Assembly: GCF_000721075.1 (NCBI RefSeq) | Contig: NZ_JOEQ01000021.1 | Coordinates: 62,001-126,000 of the forward strand | DNA length: 64,000 bases | From: Streptosporangium amethystogenes | GTDB taxonomy: Bacteria > Actinomycetota > Actinomycetes > Streptosporangiales > Streptosporangiaceae | Direction of reading: 5' to 3' | Shown: positions 36,162-44,728 of the stretch, piece after piece | How positions within the stretch are numbered: the stretch's first letter is position 1 | How the letters are laid out: each line of letters begins with the position of its first letter | Made by a program: the position numbers and the translations under genes | Notes under the pieces: generated by a model | Told to the model about the DNA's origin: nothing | Database searches by the model: none | What the model saw: only the letters and a program-made list of their open reading frames with translations

Positions 36162-36255
36162 CCGCTCCTTCGCGAGCGGGCCGTGTGGGAAAGGAGCAAG
36201 CCATGCTGCGGGGCGTGACCTGGACCTAAACAGGTGTCCTGGGCATCTGACACGG
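36162..36255. ncRNA. Possible structured leader RNA upstream of the GGDEF gene
   Basis: Four pairings can be drawn: CCGCTC/GAGCGG (36162-36167, 36174-36179); an enclosing CCGTGT/ACACGG (36181-36186, 36250-36255); within it CATGC/GCGTG with one wobble (36202-36206, 36213-36217); and ACCTG/CAGGT (36218-36222, 36231-36235). This looks like a three-way junction beside a hairpin. It does not match any riboswitch consensus I know, including c-di-GMP-I. The strand is unsettled; on the minus strand it would be the leader of the cyclase. Confidence 0.3.
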
Positions 36256-36608
36256 GCAAGATCATCGGCTGGTCATCTCGGCGTCCCCGCGCTTCCGTGG
36301 TGAGACACCGACCGCGTCCGGCCGGTGCCCCCTCACTCCGCCCAGACCAGGCCCTCTTACCGTGCGGGGCCTTGCACTTCCGTCAGACATCCTGCCCCTG
36401 CGAAGTCCGTACTTCTCTGGACGCCTGCCCGCCCTCATCTCTCGTCCGAAATCTTCTCTGCTGATCTTCTGTTCCAAGTCTTCTGTTCGAATCCACCCCA
36501 TCTCGCTGTCCGCGTTCTTCCCCTGCGCGGACCCGCGCCCATCCCCCTGCCCACCTCACCCACCTCGAACGATTCCTCCGCCTCTCCGGTTCCGGCCGGC
36601 TGATCGGG

Positions 36609-36637
36609 TTGGGAGGCCCGCGGCCTGGGCCTCCCAA
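36609..36637 (-). terminator. 11-bp terminator after ssb
   Basis: TTGGGAGGCCC and GGGCCTCCCAA pair perfectly around a 7-base loop, 12 bases downstream of the ssb stop on the minus strand. Confidence 0.8.
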
Positions 36638-36648
36638 CGGGAGGCGAC

Positions 36649-37434
36649 TCAGGCCGCCACACGCTCCCGTGTCGGCCAGGGTGCCTCGTCGCTCACATCT
36701 GGGTGGATCTTCACCGTGCCCGGCACGGCCTCGGCCGTTTCCTCCCCGGTGACTCCCGCGGCCGGGTCGTCGGCCCCCACCGCCTCCACCCGCCTCGTCG
36801 TGCCCCTCGCCGCCTTCCTTCTCCTGGTCACGACCTCTCCCGCCGTCGGCTCCTCCCCATCCGAGGCGGCCTCTGCGGCCTCTCCGTGGATCGCACCCCC
36901 CTCGGCCGGCCCACCACCCGGCGCGGCCCGCTCGTCGTCGAGCCCGGCCTGCAGCGGGGGCAGGGCGCCGGGTGCCCCCGCCTCGACGGGGGCACCGCCG
37001 CTCATGGCCCAGTCGGACGTCTCGCGATCGAGCTCGATCCGCTCCGCGCTGCCCAGGGCCGCGACCGGGCCGCCACGCTGCGGCTTGCTGAAGCTACCGA
37101 GCCCCCAGCGCAGGTCGTGTCCGAGTGAGTTGGCCTCCACCTCGGGCATGAATCGGCGCTCACCCTCGTGGGTGAACTCACGGATCCGCAACCGTCCCTG
37201 AACGACGACGGGCTGGCCCAGCTGCACCGACTGGGCGACATTGTCGGCGAGCCCACGGAAGCAGCGGACGCCGAAGTAGGTCGTCTCACCGTTGCGCCAC
37301 TGCTGGTTCTCCCGATCGAAGTAACGACTGGTCGAGGCGATCTTGAGCGAGGTGACCCGGGAGCCGTCGGGGAAAGTGTGCTGGCGTGGCGTGGCCGCGA
37401 CGTTACCGGTCAGCGTGACATAGATGTCGTTCAT
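36649..37434 (-). CDS. Single-stranded DNA-binding protein, divergent paralogue
   Basis: 261 residues from ATG 37434. The OB fold (residues 1-110) is recognisable: YVTLTGNVAATPRQHTFPDGSRVTSLKIASTSRYFD, then WRNGETTYFGVRCFRGLADNVAQSVQLGQPVVVQGRLRIREF. The long tail is low-complexity (Ala, Glu, Gly) and ends ERVAA, without the acidic DDDIPF-type tip that recruits partner proteins. It is thus likely a secondary SSB rather than the replicative one. Transcribed alone, after the dynamin genes. Confidence 0.85.
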   Translation of the reverse strand: MNDIYVTLTGNVAATPRQHTFPDGSRVTSLKIASTSRYFDRENQQWRNGETTYFGVRCFRGLADNVAQSVQLGQPVVVQGRLRIREFTHEGERRFMPEVEANSLGHDLRWGLGSFSKPQRGGPVAALGSAERIELDRETSDWAMSGGAPVEAGAPGALPPLQAGLDDERAAPGGGPAEGGAIHGEAAEAASDGEEPTAGEVVTRRRKAARGTTRRVEAVGADDPAAGVTGEETAEAVPGTVKIHPDVSDEAPWPTRERVAA

Positions 37435-37572
37435 CGTGCCTCCCATGAGAGCCGGCTGAGTGCCGGCGGCGTGAAAGACACGATGGCCCGAGCCGTACCT
37501 CTCGCGAGTTGCCGAATCACGTTCTGGGGACAACCGCCGGACACTCGATCAGGCTGTGGACGACCCCGGGAA

Positions 37573-39213
37573 TCAGCCTCGCAGGCTCCGCATGGCCGAG
37601 TTGAACTCGTTGTAGCGGGTCAGCTCGCGCTCCACCGGCTCGATCACCATGCTCTCCGCGAGCCCGGCGACCCTGCGGCGCATCTCGCGCTCCAGCGCGT
37701 CACGCTCGTTGCCCGAGCCGAGCACGATGAAGTTACGGCTGGCCATCGCGGTGAGCAACCCAAGCCCGAGTACCGAGAGCATCATCAGTCCCACCCATGG
37801 CAGTGAGGCGGCGTCGCCGAACACCTCCAGCCCCGCCGGCGGCTTCCCCGTGCCGAACACGCCGTAGACCAGAGCCGTACCGACCCAGGCGAGGCCCCCG
37901 ACGAAGAGCAGGACCAGCAGGTACTGCCAGACGAGGAGCAGCCGCCACCAGCCGGGGACCCTGTCCAGGCGCGGTGCGACCTCTGAGAGCTCCTCCGACA
38001 GCACCTGGGGCAGCTGCGCCGAGCGTGAGCGCGCGGCATCCCTGATCCCACTCTGCCACGCCTCGTGCATGCCGGAGGTCAGACCGTCGGCCAGGGCGTG
38101 GACGGCGGTGTCCACCTCGGCCGGCTGCGCGCTGACCGAGCCACCGGTCAGGCTGCGGATCTCGTCTCGCAGATCGCCCAGGCGCAGGCTGTTCAGCGGA
38201 TCAGGGCGGAGCTTGGCCGCCCAGCGGGTGTAGGGCCAACCGACCCACTCACCGGACCTCGCCGCGTAGACGTTCTCCATCGCCTCGCCGACGGCGGGGA
38301 CTCCGGCCGCGTCGCATAGGGCGTCGGTGAGACCGATCCGGCGGGCGTCGTCAATGGAGGAGGGCGGCGCCGAGGTGCCGTCGGCGGGCATGACCTTCGC
38401 CAGGCGGAGCGTCAGCCGGTCGAGGTCGGCCTCCAGGCGCTGGGTGGCGGCCCTGCGCCTGGACACGGTCTCGGCGAGGACCTCCTTGAGGTCGTCCACG
38501 CCCGCCCCCGTGATCGCCGAGGTGGTGACGACCACGGGGTGCTCGACCCCCTCGCGGTGGAGAAGGTCCTCCAGGTCCGCGACGCACTCGGCCAGTTCCT
38601 CCTCGTCGAGCCGGTCGGACTGGTTGAGCACGAAGACCGTCACCGCCTCGTGCCCGGCCAGGTCGGTCACGTAACGCCGGTGCGTGGAGGCGTCGGCGTA
38701 TTTCTGCGGGTCGAGCACCCAGACGACGAGGTCCGCGACCTGGATCAGCCGGTCGGCCTCGCTGTCGGTCAGCGCCCGGATGGAGTCGTGGTCGGGCAGA
38801 TCGAGCAGGATCAGCCCGTGCAGCCGGCTCTCCCCGCGGTCCAGGGCGCTGGCCCGCGCGAAGCGGTGGCGCCACTGGATCTGCAGCCAGTCGAGCAGCG
38901 GGCCCGCGCCGTCCAAGCCCCAGACACAGGCGTGGGTACGGGCGGTGGTCGGGCGGCGCACTCCCGTCGGCGACAGCTCCAGGCCGGAGATCGAGTTGAA
39001 CAGCGTCGACTTTCCGCTGCCCGTACCCCCCGCGAGCGCGACCACGGTGTGGTCGGAGGAGAGCTTGAGCCTGTCACCGGCACGCAGCAGCAACTGCCCC
39101 GACTCGGTGAGGAGCTTGGGGTCGACCTTGCCCGGCCCCAGTTCCACGATCCGGGCCAGCGCGGCGAGCCGGCTGCCGAGACCTTGGCGTGACTGGGTGG
39201 TGCCAACACTCAT
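37573..39213 (-). CDS. Dynamin-like/YfjP-type GTPase with two membrane spans (DynB-like)
   Basis: 546 residues. P-loop GGTGSGKST at residues 62-70; G3 DLPDHDS and G4 NQSD follow. Two C-terminal hydrophobic segments (WWRLLLVWQYLLVLLFVGGLAWVGTALVYG and LPWVGLMMLSVLGLGLLTAMA) anchor it. Paired with the upstream dynamin-like gene, it resembles Streptomyces DynA/DynB, which stabilise sporulation septa; equivalence is not proven here. ATG 39213 overlaps the preceding stop. Confidence 0.85.
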   Translation of the reverse strand: MSVGTTQSRQGLGSRLAALARIVELGPGKVDPKLLTESGQLLLRAGDRLKLSSDHTVVALAGGTGSGKSTLFNSISGLELSPTGVRRPTTARTHACVWGLDGAGPLLDWLQIQWRHRFARASALDRGESRLHGLILLDLPDHDSIRALTDSEADRLIQVADLVVWVLDPQKYADASTHRRYVTDLAGHEAVTVFVLNQSDRLDEEELAECVADLEDLLHREGVEHPVVVTTSAITGAGVDDLKEVLAETVSRRRAATQRLEADLDRLTLRLAKVMPADGTSAPPSSIDDARRIGLTDALCDAAGVPAVGEAMENVYAARSGEWVGWPYTRWAAKLRPDPLNSLRLGDLRDEIRSLTGGSVSAQPAEVDTAVHALADGLTSGMHEAWQSGIRDAARSRSAQLPQVLSEELSEVAPRLDRVPGWWRLLLVWQYLLVLLFVGGLAWVGTALVYGVFGTGKPPAGLEVFGDAASLPWVGLMMLSVLGLGLLTAMASRNFIVLGSGNERDALEREMRRRVAGLAESMVIEPVERELTRYNEFNSAMRSLRG

Positions 39214-42206
39214 CGGGCGACCTCAAGGTTGTACGTTGCCTGGTAAAGGCGGGTGGCGGCGGATTCATCCGGTATGCCGGCGCCATCGAGAGCCTGGATG
39301 TAACGCGCCGTCTCGTCGTCGAAGAGCATGCCGATCCGGGCGCGGAGATCGCTCCGGGCCTTTACCCCGATGTTGCGCAGCGACTCCGCGCCGAGCAGCG
39401 CGTGTACCAGTCGTTGCGGCAGCGCACCGGTGCCGTTCCGCGCCTCCGAGGCGCCGTAACCGAGCAGCCCGATGGTCAGGATCAGCGACAGGGACTCGAC
39501 GTCGAACGAGATCACCCTGGCCACCGATCGCTTGGTCACCCCCTCGGTGCGGATCAGCTCGGTGATGTGCTCCTGCCAGGCCGCGATGGTACGGCCGGCC
39601 CTGCGTGGGAGATCGTCGGACGCCTGGCCGAGCTCGGCCGCCGCCGCCAGGACCTCCTGCGCGCCCGGACGGTTCGACCAGCGCGAGGCGGCCTCCTCCG
39701 CGGCCCGTTGCGCCGCCGAGACGACCACCGACTCCAACCCCGTCCGCAGTGCGGATCTCAGCGCGCTGAGCCGCTCGGGTGCCTGATGGCTCGCCTTGCC
39801 CGCGAGACGACCGGGCTTGCGCAGCTGAAGGGTACGCATGAGATCACCGGAACCGGCGAAGTCCTGCCAGCGGGCGAGGACCTCACCCCGGAGCAGCGAA
39901 CCGTCGCCGGTACTCTTGTCGACCTCGACCAGCGCCTGGGCATAGGCGCTCTCCACGTCGGCGCGGAGGTCTCTGCGGAAGGCGACCTGGATCTCCAGTT
40001 GCTTGGCCAGGGCGGGCACCCGGGTGCGGAAGCTGTTCAGCACCCCGTCCAGGGTGGCCCGCACGGCCTGCTCGCGACGCCGCTCGTCGACCGACAGCTC
40101 GGTCAGCCAGAGGCGCAGCTCGCTCACCTCGTGGTCGGGGAGCATGCCGTCGGTGACCTTGCCCTCGTTGATGACGAACCGGTCGACCTCGCCGAGACCG
40201 TACTCGGTGAGCATCCTGACGAAGTGCTTGGTGATCACTTCTCTGGACTTGGCCGGCACCCTGGAGAGCACGATGGCCAGCTTGGCTCCGCGCTCCTTGG
40301 CCAGGCGGAGCAGCCGCCAGGCCGGGGCGTCGGCGTAGCGGGCGGCGGTGGTGACGAAGATCCACAGATCGGCCGCGTCGAGCATGCGGTGCGCGATCTC
40401 GTGGTGCTCCTCGACCACCGAGTCGATGTCGGGGGTGTCGAGCAGTGCCACACCGGGAGGTAGGCGCTCGGTGGAGACGAGCACGAGGCCGTCGGAGGCC
40501 GCCTCGGGGTCGGGCTCGCTGAGCCGCCGGAGGCTACCGAGCAGGTCGCCCTCGGCGAACCACTCGTGATCGTCGGGGTGACAGGCCAGGACAGGCGTTC
40601 CGGTCGTCGGACGGCGCACACCGGTCGCGCTGACCTTGGCGTTGGCCAGCGTGTTGAGGAGCGTGGACTTGCCCGCGCCGGTGGAGCCCGCGACCACGAC
40701 GAGGGCGGGCGCGGTGCTCGTGTGGACGCGGGGGATCACGTAGTCGTCGAGCTGGGCCAGGATCTCACTCCGGACCCGCCTGGCCTCCTCGGCCCCGGGG
40801 ATGTCCAGGCCGAAACCAAGGTCGGTGACACCGGCGCGTACGGCGGTGAGCGCGCTGCTCAGGGCCTCGGAGACGGCGTCGGGAAGCGGCGTCTCCCGCA
40901 TCCGGTCACCTGGCGACCCCGCGTCCTCCTCGCCTCCGGCCTTCTCGTTCCCGTCGTTCTCGTCGACGTCGCCGGCTCCGTCCAGGACCTCGGCACCGGC
41001 CTCGCCGTCGCCCTGGGCCTCTTCGCCGGTCTCACCCTCCTGCGGAGCCTGCTCATCGATCTCGGCGGGCCCGGCGTCGCGCTGGACCCCGTCGCCGGGC
41101 AGGGCCCGCTCTCCAGCCTCGCCGCCGTCCTCGGCTCCGCCGGTGTCAGGCGTCCCGGCGTCGCTCTCCGCTTCGTCTTCCGGCTCCTCGCGGTGCCGCT
41201 CCCGGGACGCGTCCCCGATCTCACCGTCATCTGCGAGGAGGACGACGACCTCGTCGCGCTCCTCCTGCTTTTCCTGAGATCTGTTCACCCGAAGGGGCGG
41301 AGCGGTGGCCTCGGCCCGGGGGGAAGAGCCGTCATCCACCGTACGGGAGGAGACCGCGGCCCCTTCCCCGGGACCACCGGCGCGGGGAGCACTCGGGGGA
41401 ACGGGGGCACCAGGGCGGAAGAGCGCACCGGGGCCGGCCTGGGGAGCAGACGCGCCGGGAGAAGGTGTGACGGGACCACCACCGGCACGGGGAGCGCTCG
41501 GGAAAGCGGGCCCCGGACGGAAGGCCGCACCGCGAGAAGCTCCCGCGACTTCACCCTGGGAGGCGGGAGCACCCGGTCTCTGAGGGACGGCGGGAGGAGC
41601 GGCGGCAGGACCACCACCGCGCGAAGCACCGGGGGAAGGAGGGGCACCCTGTCCCGCCCCCGGTGGGGCGGGAGCGCCTCCGCGGGGGGCACCCGGCGAG
41701 GCGGGAGAACCACTACGGGGGGCCTTCTGAAGGGCGGGAGCACCACCGCGGGCGGCGGCCGGGGAGGCGCCCTGACCGGAGGCCGCACCGGGCGAGGCCG
41801 TGGCGGGACCGCCGCGGGAGGCACCCGGGGGGCGGCTGCCCGGGGCGCCGGCGGAGGCGGGCCTGGCCACCTCCCGGGACGTGGTGATGGCGGCGATCGT
41901 GGCCTGGGCGGCGGCCGCGGCGGCGTGGAAGGCCGCCATCGCCTCCTCCGAAGCGGGCGGTGCCGCTGGACCGGCTCTCCTGCCCGGAGGCGCGGCGGGA
42001 CCGGCCGCACCGGCGGTGGGCTGGCTGCGGGCGCGGATGGAGGCGGCGTCATCGTCTGGACGGATGGCGCCGAAGGTCACCGTCTGCTCGCCGGGGGATT
42101 CCTGGTCATCCGACGGGGTGACGTCGGGTGGCGCCTGGGGGATGCCGGCGAGGCGAGGGTCACGGCCACCACCCGATTGGGGAGGCCTGTTGGAAGCCGA
42201 TTTCAC
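39210..42206 (-). CDS. Dynamin-like GTPase with long disordered N-terminus (DynA-like)
   Basis: 998 residues. Residues 1-320 are Pro/Ala/Gly/Arg low-complexity with PGAPRGG-like repeats; 320-435 are strongly acidic. The GTPase has its P-loop GSTGAGKST at 507-515, then DTPDIDSVVEEH (G3) and a helical stalk. The GTP domain resembles that of its neighbour (both have VSATGVRRPTT/LSPTGVRRPTT after the P-loop), suggesting old duplication. ATGA overlaps at both ends lock it between cobA and the second GTPase. Confidence 0.87.
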   Translation of the reverse strand: MKSASNRPPQSGGGRDPRLAGIPQAPPDVTPSDDQESPGEQTVTFGAIRPDDDAASIRARSQPTAGAAGPAAPPGRRAGPAAPPASEEAMAAFHAAAAAAQATIAAITTSREVARPASAGAPGSRPPGASRGGPATASPGAASGQGASPAAARGGAPALQKAPRSGSPASPGAPRGGAPAPPGAGQGAPPSPGASRGGGPAAAPPAVPQRPGAPASQGEVAGASRGAAFRPGPAFPSAPRAGGGPVTPSPGASAPQAGPGALFRPGAPVPPSAPRAGGPGEGAAVSSRTVDDGSSPRAEATAPPLRVNRSQEKQEERDEVVVLLADDGEIGDASRERHREEPEDEAESDAGTPDTGGAEDGGEAGERALPGDGVQRDAGPAEIDEQAPQEGETGEEAQGDGEAGAEVLDGAGDVDENDGNEKAGGEEDAGSPGDRMRETPLPDAVSEALSSALTAVRAGVTDLGFGLDIPGAEEARRVRSEILAQLDDYVIPRVHTSTAPALVVVAGSTGAGKSTLLNTLANAKVSATGVRRPTTGTPVLACHPDDHEWFAEGDLLGSLRRLSEPDPEAASDGLVLVSTERLPPGVALLDTPDIDSVVEEHHEIAHRMLDAADLWIFVTTAARYADAPAWRLLRLAKERGAKLAIVLSRVPAKSREVITKHFVRMLTEYGLGEVDRFVINEGKVTDGMLPDHEVSELRLWLTELSVDERRREQAVRATLDGVLNSFRTRVPALAKQLEIQVAFRRDLRADVESAYAQALVEVDKSTGDGSLLRGEVLARWQDFAGSGDLMRTLQLRKPGRLAGKASHQAPERLSALRSALRTGLESVVVSAAQRAAEEAASRWSNRPGAQEVLAAAAELGQASDDLPRRAGRTIAAWQEHITELIRTEGVTKRSVARVISFDVESLSLILTIGLLGYGASEARNGTGALPQRLVHALLGAESLRNIGVKARSDLRARIGMLFDDETARYIQALDGAGIPDESAATRLYQATYNLEVAR

Positions 42207-43435
42207 GGTACTCGCTCCGCTCGAACCATCTCGACCTCCTGGCCGACCTTCACGACATCACCGACGATCACGATCGCGGGGGGCCGAATCTCAGCCGCGC
42301 TTACGCGCTCCGCCACCGTGGAGAGCGTGGCGTAAAGAGCGCGCTGGGTCGGAAGGGTACCGTCCTGTACCACCATTACGGGAGTTTCCGGCGAACGTCC
42401 GTTATGAAGCAACGTTTCGGCGATCATCCCGATCCGTTCGACCGCCATCATAAGCACCAGCGTGCCGCCGGATCTGGCCAGATTGGGCCAGTCGACCGTG
42501 GATCTCTCGTCGCCCGGCGGGACGTGTACGGAGACCACATGGAATTCCTGGCTGACGCCGCGATGCGTCACGGGCACGTTGGCGGCGGCCGGCGCCGCGA
42601 CCGGGCTGGTGATGCCGGGGACCACGACCACCGGGATGCCCTCGCGGGCGCAGGCGAGCAACTCCTCGCCGCCGCGGCCGAAGACGAACGGGTCGCCTCC
42701 CTTGAGCCGCACCACGAACTTGCCCTGTCTGGCGTGCTCGATCAGCAGCTCGTTGATCCTCTCCTGGGCCATGTAGCGGCCGTAGGGGATCTTCGCGGCG
42801 TCGATCAGCTCGACGTCCGGGGAGAGCTCGTCGAGCAGGGCCTGTGGGGCGAGCCGGTCGGCGACGACCACGTCGGCCTGGGCCAGCAACTGCCGTCCAC
42901 GGACTGTGATCAGGCCGGGGTCGCCGGGGCCGCCGCCGACCAGGGCGACGCCCACGGGCTTGGCGCGGCTGCGCCGGGCGTCGACCGTACCGTCCCTGAG
43001 GGCTCCCACGACGGCGTCCCTGATCCCGGCGGCGCGCCGGGGATCGCCTCCGGCGATGATCGCCACACTGATCTCGTCCACCTTGCCGCTGGCGGGCGTC
43101 CAGGCCGCCGAGGCGTCCTTGTCGTCGGCGCGCACGCACCAGATCCGCTTCGCCTCGGCCTCCTCGGCCACGGCGGCGTTCACCTCGGGGTTGTCCGTGC
43201 AGGCCTGCACCAGCCAGGCCCCGTCGACGTCGCCGGCCTGGTAGCGCCTGGCCTCCCAGATCACCCGACCTGTCGCGATGAGATCGTCGAGGGCGTGCGT
43301 GACGCTCGTCGAGACGACGGTGACCAGTGCGCCCGCGTCGAGCAGCGCCGGCACACGCCGCTGGGCGACGCGCCCGCCGCCCACGACGAGTACCCGCCGC
43401 CCGGAGAGGCGCAAGCCGAGCAGGTAGGGCGACAT
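42203..43435 (-). CDS. cobA: Siroheme synthase-type uroporphyrinogen-III C-methyltransferase
   Basis: 410 residues. An N-terminal precorrin-2 dehydrogenase domain (LGLRLSGRRVLVVGGGRVAQRRVPALLDAGA) is joined to a SUMT domain (VALVGGGPGDPGLITVRGRQLLAQADVVVADRL, RLKGGDPFVFGRGGEE, VPVTHRG). It makes precorrin-2/sirohydrochlorin for siroheme and cobalamin. The CysG ferrochelatase step may be left to CbiX encoded nearby. It overlaps the dynamin gene by 4 bases, an odd but clear coupling. Confidence 0.94.
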   Translation of the reverse strand: MSPYLLGLRLSGRRVLVVGGGRVAQRRVPALLDAGALVTVVSTSVTHALDDLIATGRVIWEARRYQAGDVDGAWLVQACTDNPEVNAAVAEEAEAKRIWCVRADDKDASAAWTPASGKVDEISVAIIAGGDPRRAAGIRDAVVGALRDGTVDARRSRAKPVGVALVGGGPGDPGLITVRGRQLLAQADVVVADRLAPQALLDELSPDVELIDAAKIPYGRYMAQERINELLIEHARQGKFVVRLKGGDPFVFGRGGEELLACAREGIPVVVVPGITSPVAAPAAANVPVTHRGVSQEFHVVSVHVPPGDERSTVDWPNLARSGGTLVLMMAVERIGMIAETLLHNGRSPETPVMVVQDGTLPTQRALYATLSTVAERVSAAEIRPPAIVIVGDVVKVGQEVEMVRAERVP

Positions 43436-43507
43436 GGCGACGATCTCCCGTTCGCGAGGAATTGTGAATCATGACGTGCTTAGGAGGTAAACCTACCGGC
43501 TAACGAC

Positions 43508-43550
43508 GCTCTCTTTGCTGCACCTGTGTTAACAGGTGTCAAGAAAGAGC
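43508..43550 (-). terminator. Hairpin between cobT and cobA
   Basis: CACCTGT/ACAGGTG (43521-43527, 43532-43538) form a 7-bp stem with a GTTA loop. The flanks GCTCTCTTT and AAAGAGC extend it imperfectly. It lies 39 bases after the cobT stop and before cobA on the same strand, so it could be a terminator or an attenuator. No B12-box is seen. Confidence 0.6.
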
Positions 43551-43588
43551 TGACTGTTGTCAACCGGTCGGCTTAAGACTTCCGCAGG

Positions 43589-44671
43589 TCAGGCTTCCTT
43601 GTCTGTCACACCGGCGGAATCGAAGGTCGCGACTTCGTGCATCACCCTGGCCGCGGCGCAGACGAGCGGGTGGGCGAGCAGGCCGCCGGTGCCCTCGCCG
43701 AGCCGGAGTTCCAGCTCCACCAGGGGGCGCAGGCCCAGGTGATCCAGGGCGGCGGCGTGACCGGGTTCGGCCGAGCGGTGCCCGGCCACGCAGTGGTCGA
43801 CGACGTCGGGCGCCATCGCCGCCGCCGCCAGTGCCGCCGCCCCCGCGATGACACCGTCCAGGATGACCGGCACCCGCAGAGCGGCCCCGGCGAGGACGAA
43901 TCCGGCGATCGCCGCGTGTTCCAGGCCGCCGACCGCGGCCAGCGTCTCCAGGGCGGACATCGAGGAGGCGGCGCCCGGCTCGCGTTCCAGGCCGTTCACC
44001 CGGAGAGCCTCGCGGACCACCTCGACCTTGCGTTCCAGGGTCTCGCTGTCGATGCCGGTGCCCCGGCCGGTCACGGCCGCCGCTTCGTGCCCGGTGAACG
44101 CGCAGATCAACGCGGCCGAGGCGGTGGTGTTGGCGATGCCCATGTCTCCGGTGATCAGGCAGCGGGCGCCTCCGGCGACGAGATCGCGGGCATGGGCGAT
44201 CCCGGCCTCCAGGGCCGCGACCGCCTGCTCGGGGGTCATCGCCGGCCCGCGGGACAGATCGGCCGTGCCGTACGCGATCTTACTGATCGTCAGTCCCGGC
44301 GCGGGGTCGAGGTCGGCGGCCACACCGACGTCGACGACCGTCACCGAGGCGCCCACCTGGGCGGCGAAGGCGTTGGCCACGGCGCCGCCCGCGAGGAAGT
44401 TGCCGACCATCTGCAGGGTGACCTCCTGCGGCCACGGGGTCACGCCCCTGGCGTGGACACCGTGGTCGGCGGCGAAGATCGCTAGAGCCGCCGGAACCGG
44501 GAGTGGCGGCGGGCTGACCGCCGCGGCCCCGGCCAGCCGTATCGCCACGTCCTCCAACGTGCCCAGCGCACCCCTGGGCTTGGTCAGGCGATCCTGGTGG
44601 GCTCGGGCCGCGGCGACGGCCGCCGGGTCGGCGGGACGGATCGCCGCGATGGTCTCCTCAAGGATGGTCAT
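43589..44671 (-). CDS. cobT: Nicotinate-nucleotide-dimethylbenzimidazole phosphoribosyltransferase
   Basis: 360 residues. CobT activates the lower ligand of cobalamin. Motifs: LTKPRGALGTLEDVAIRLAG, IFAADHGVHARGVTPWPQEVT, GDMGIANTTASAA, VTGRGTGID and the catalytic Glu region near LELRLGEGTGG. Length is normal. It lies between cbiX and cobA on the minus strand. Confidence 0.95.
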   Translation of the reverse strand: MTILEETIAAIRPADPAAVAAARAHQDRLTKPRGALGTLEDVAIRLAGAAAVSPPPLPVPAALAIFAADHGVHARGVTPWPQEVTLQMVGNFLAGGAVANAFAAQVGASVTVVDVGVAADLDPAPGLTISKIAYGTADLSRGPAMTPEQAVAALEAGIAHARDLVAGGARCLITGDMGIANTTASAALICAFTGHEAAAVTGRGTGIDSETLERKVEVVREALRVNGLEREPGAASSMSALETLAAVGGLEHAAIAGFVLAGAALRVPVILDGVIAGAAALAAAAMAPDVVDHCVAGHRSAEPGHAAALDHLGLRPLVELELRLGEGTGGLLAHPLVCAAARVMHEVATFDSAGVTDKEA

Positions 44672-44728
44672 GCGCTTCAGTCTCCTCTAGAAACCGGCGA
44701 TCGAAAAAACACCAAAAACCACGCGCGA

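Larger units (their letters stand above)
36042..36648. other. Long gene-free region between ssb and the GGDEF gene
   Basis: 607 bases between two minus-strand genes. Its right end holds the ssb terminator (36609-36637); the middle (36400-36500) is pyrimidine-rich on the plus strand with a repeated TCTTCTGTTC; the left part (36162-36255) shows nested complementary segments. Small open frames here lack convincing starts. Confidence 0.5.

Noticed and set aside
36162..36255. c-di-GMP-I riboswitch
   Set aside because: Only loose resemblance (CCTAAA, GCAAGCC); the conserved GACGCAAAGC core and GNRA tetraloop are missing.
41285..42052. 255-codon Pro-rich minus-strand frame
   Set aside because: It is an alternate frame of the low-complexity N-terminus of the dynamin-like gene.
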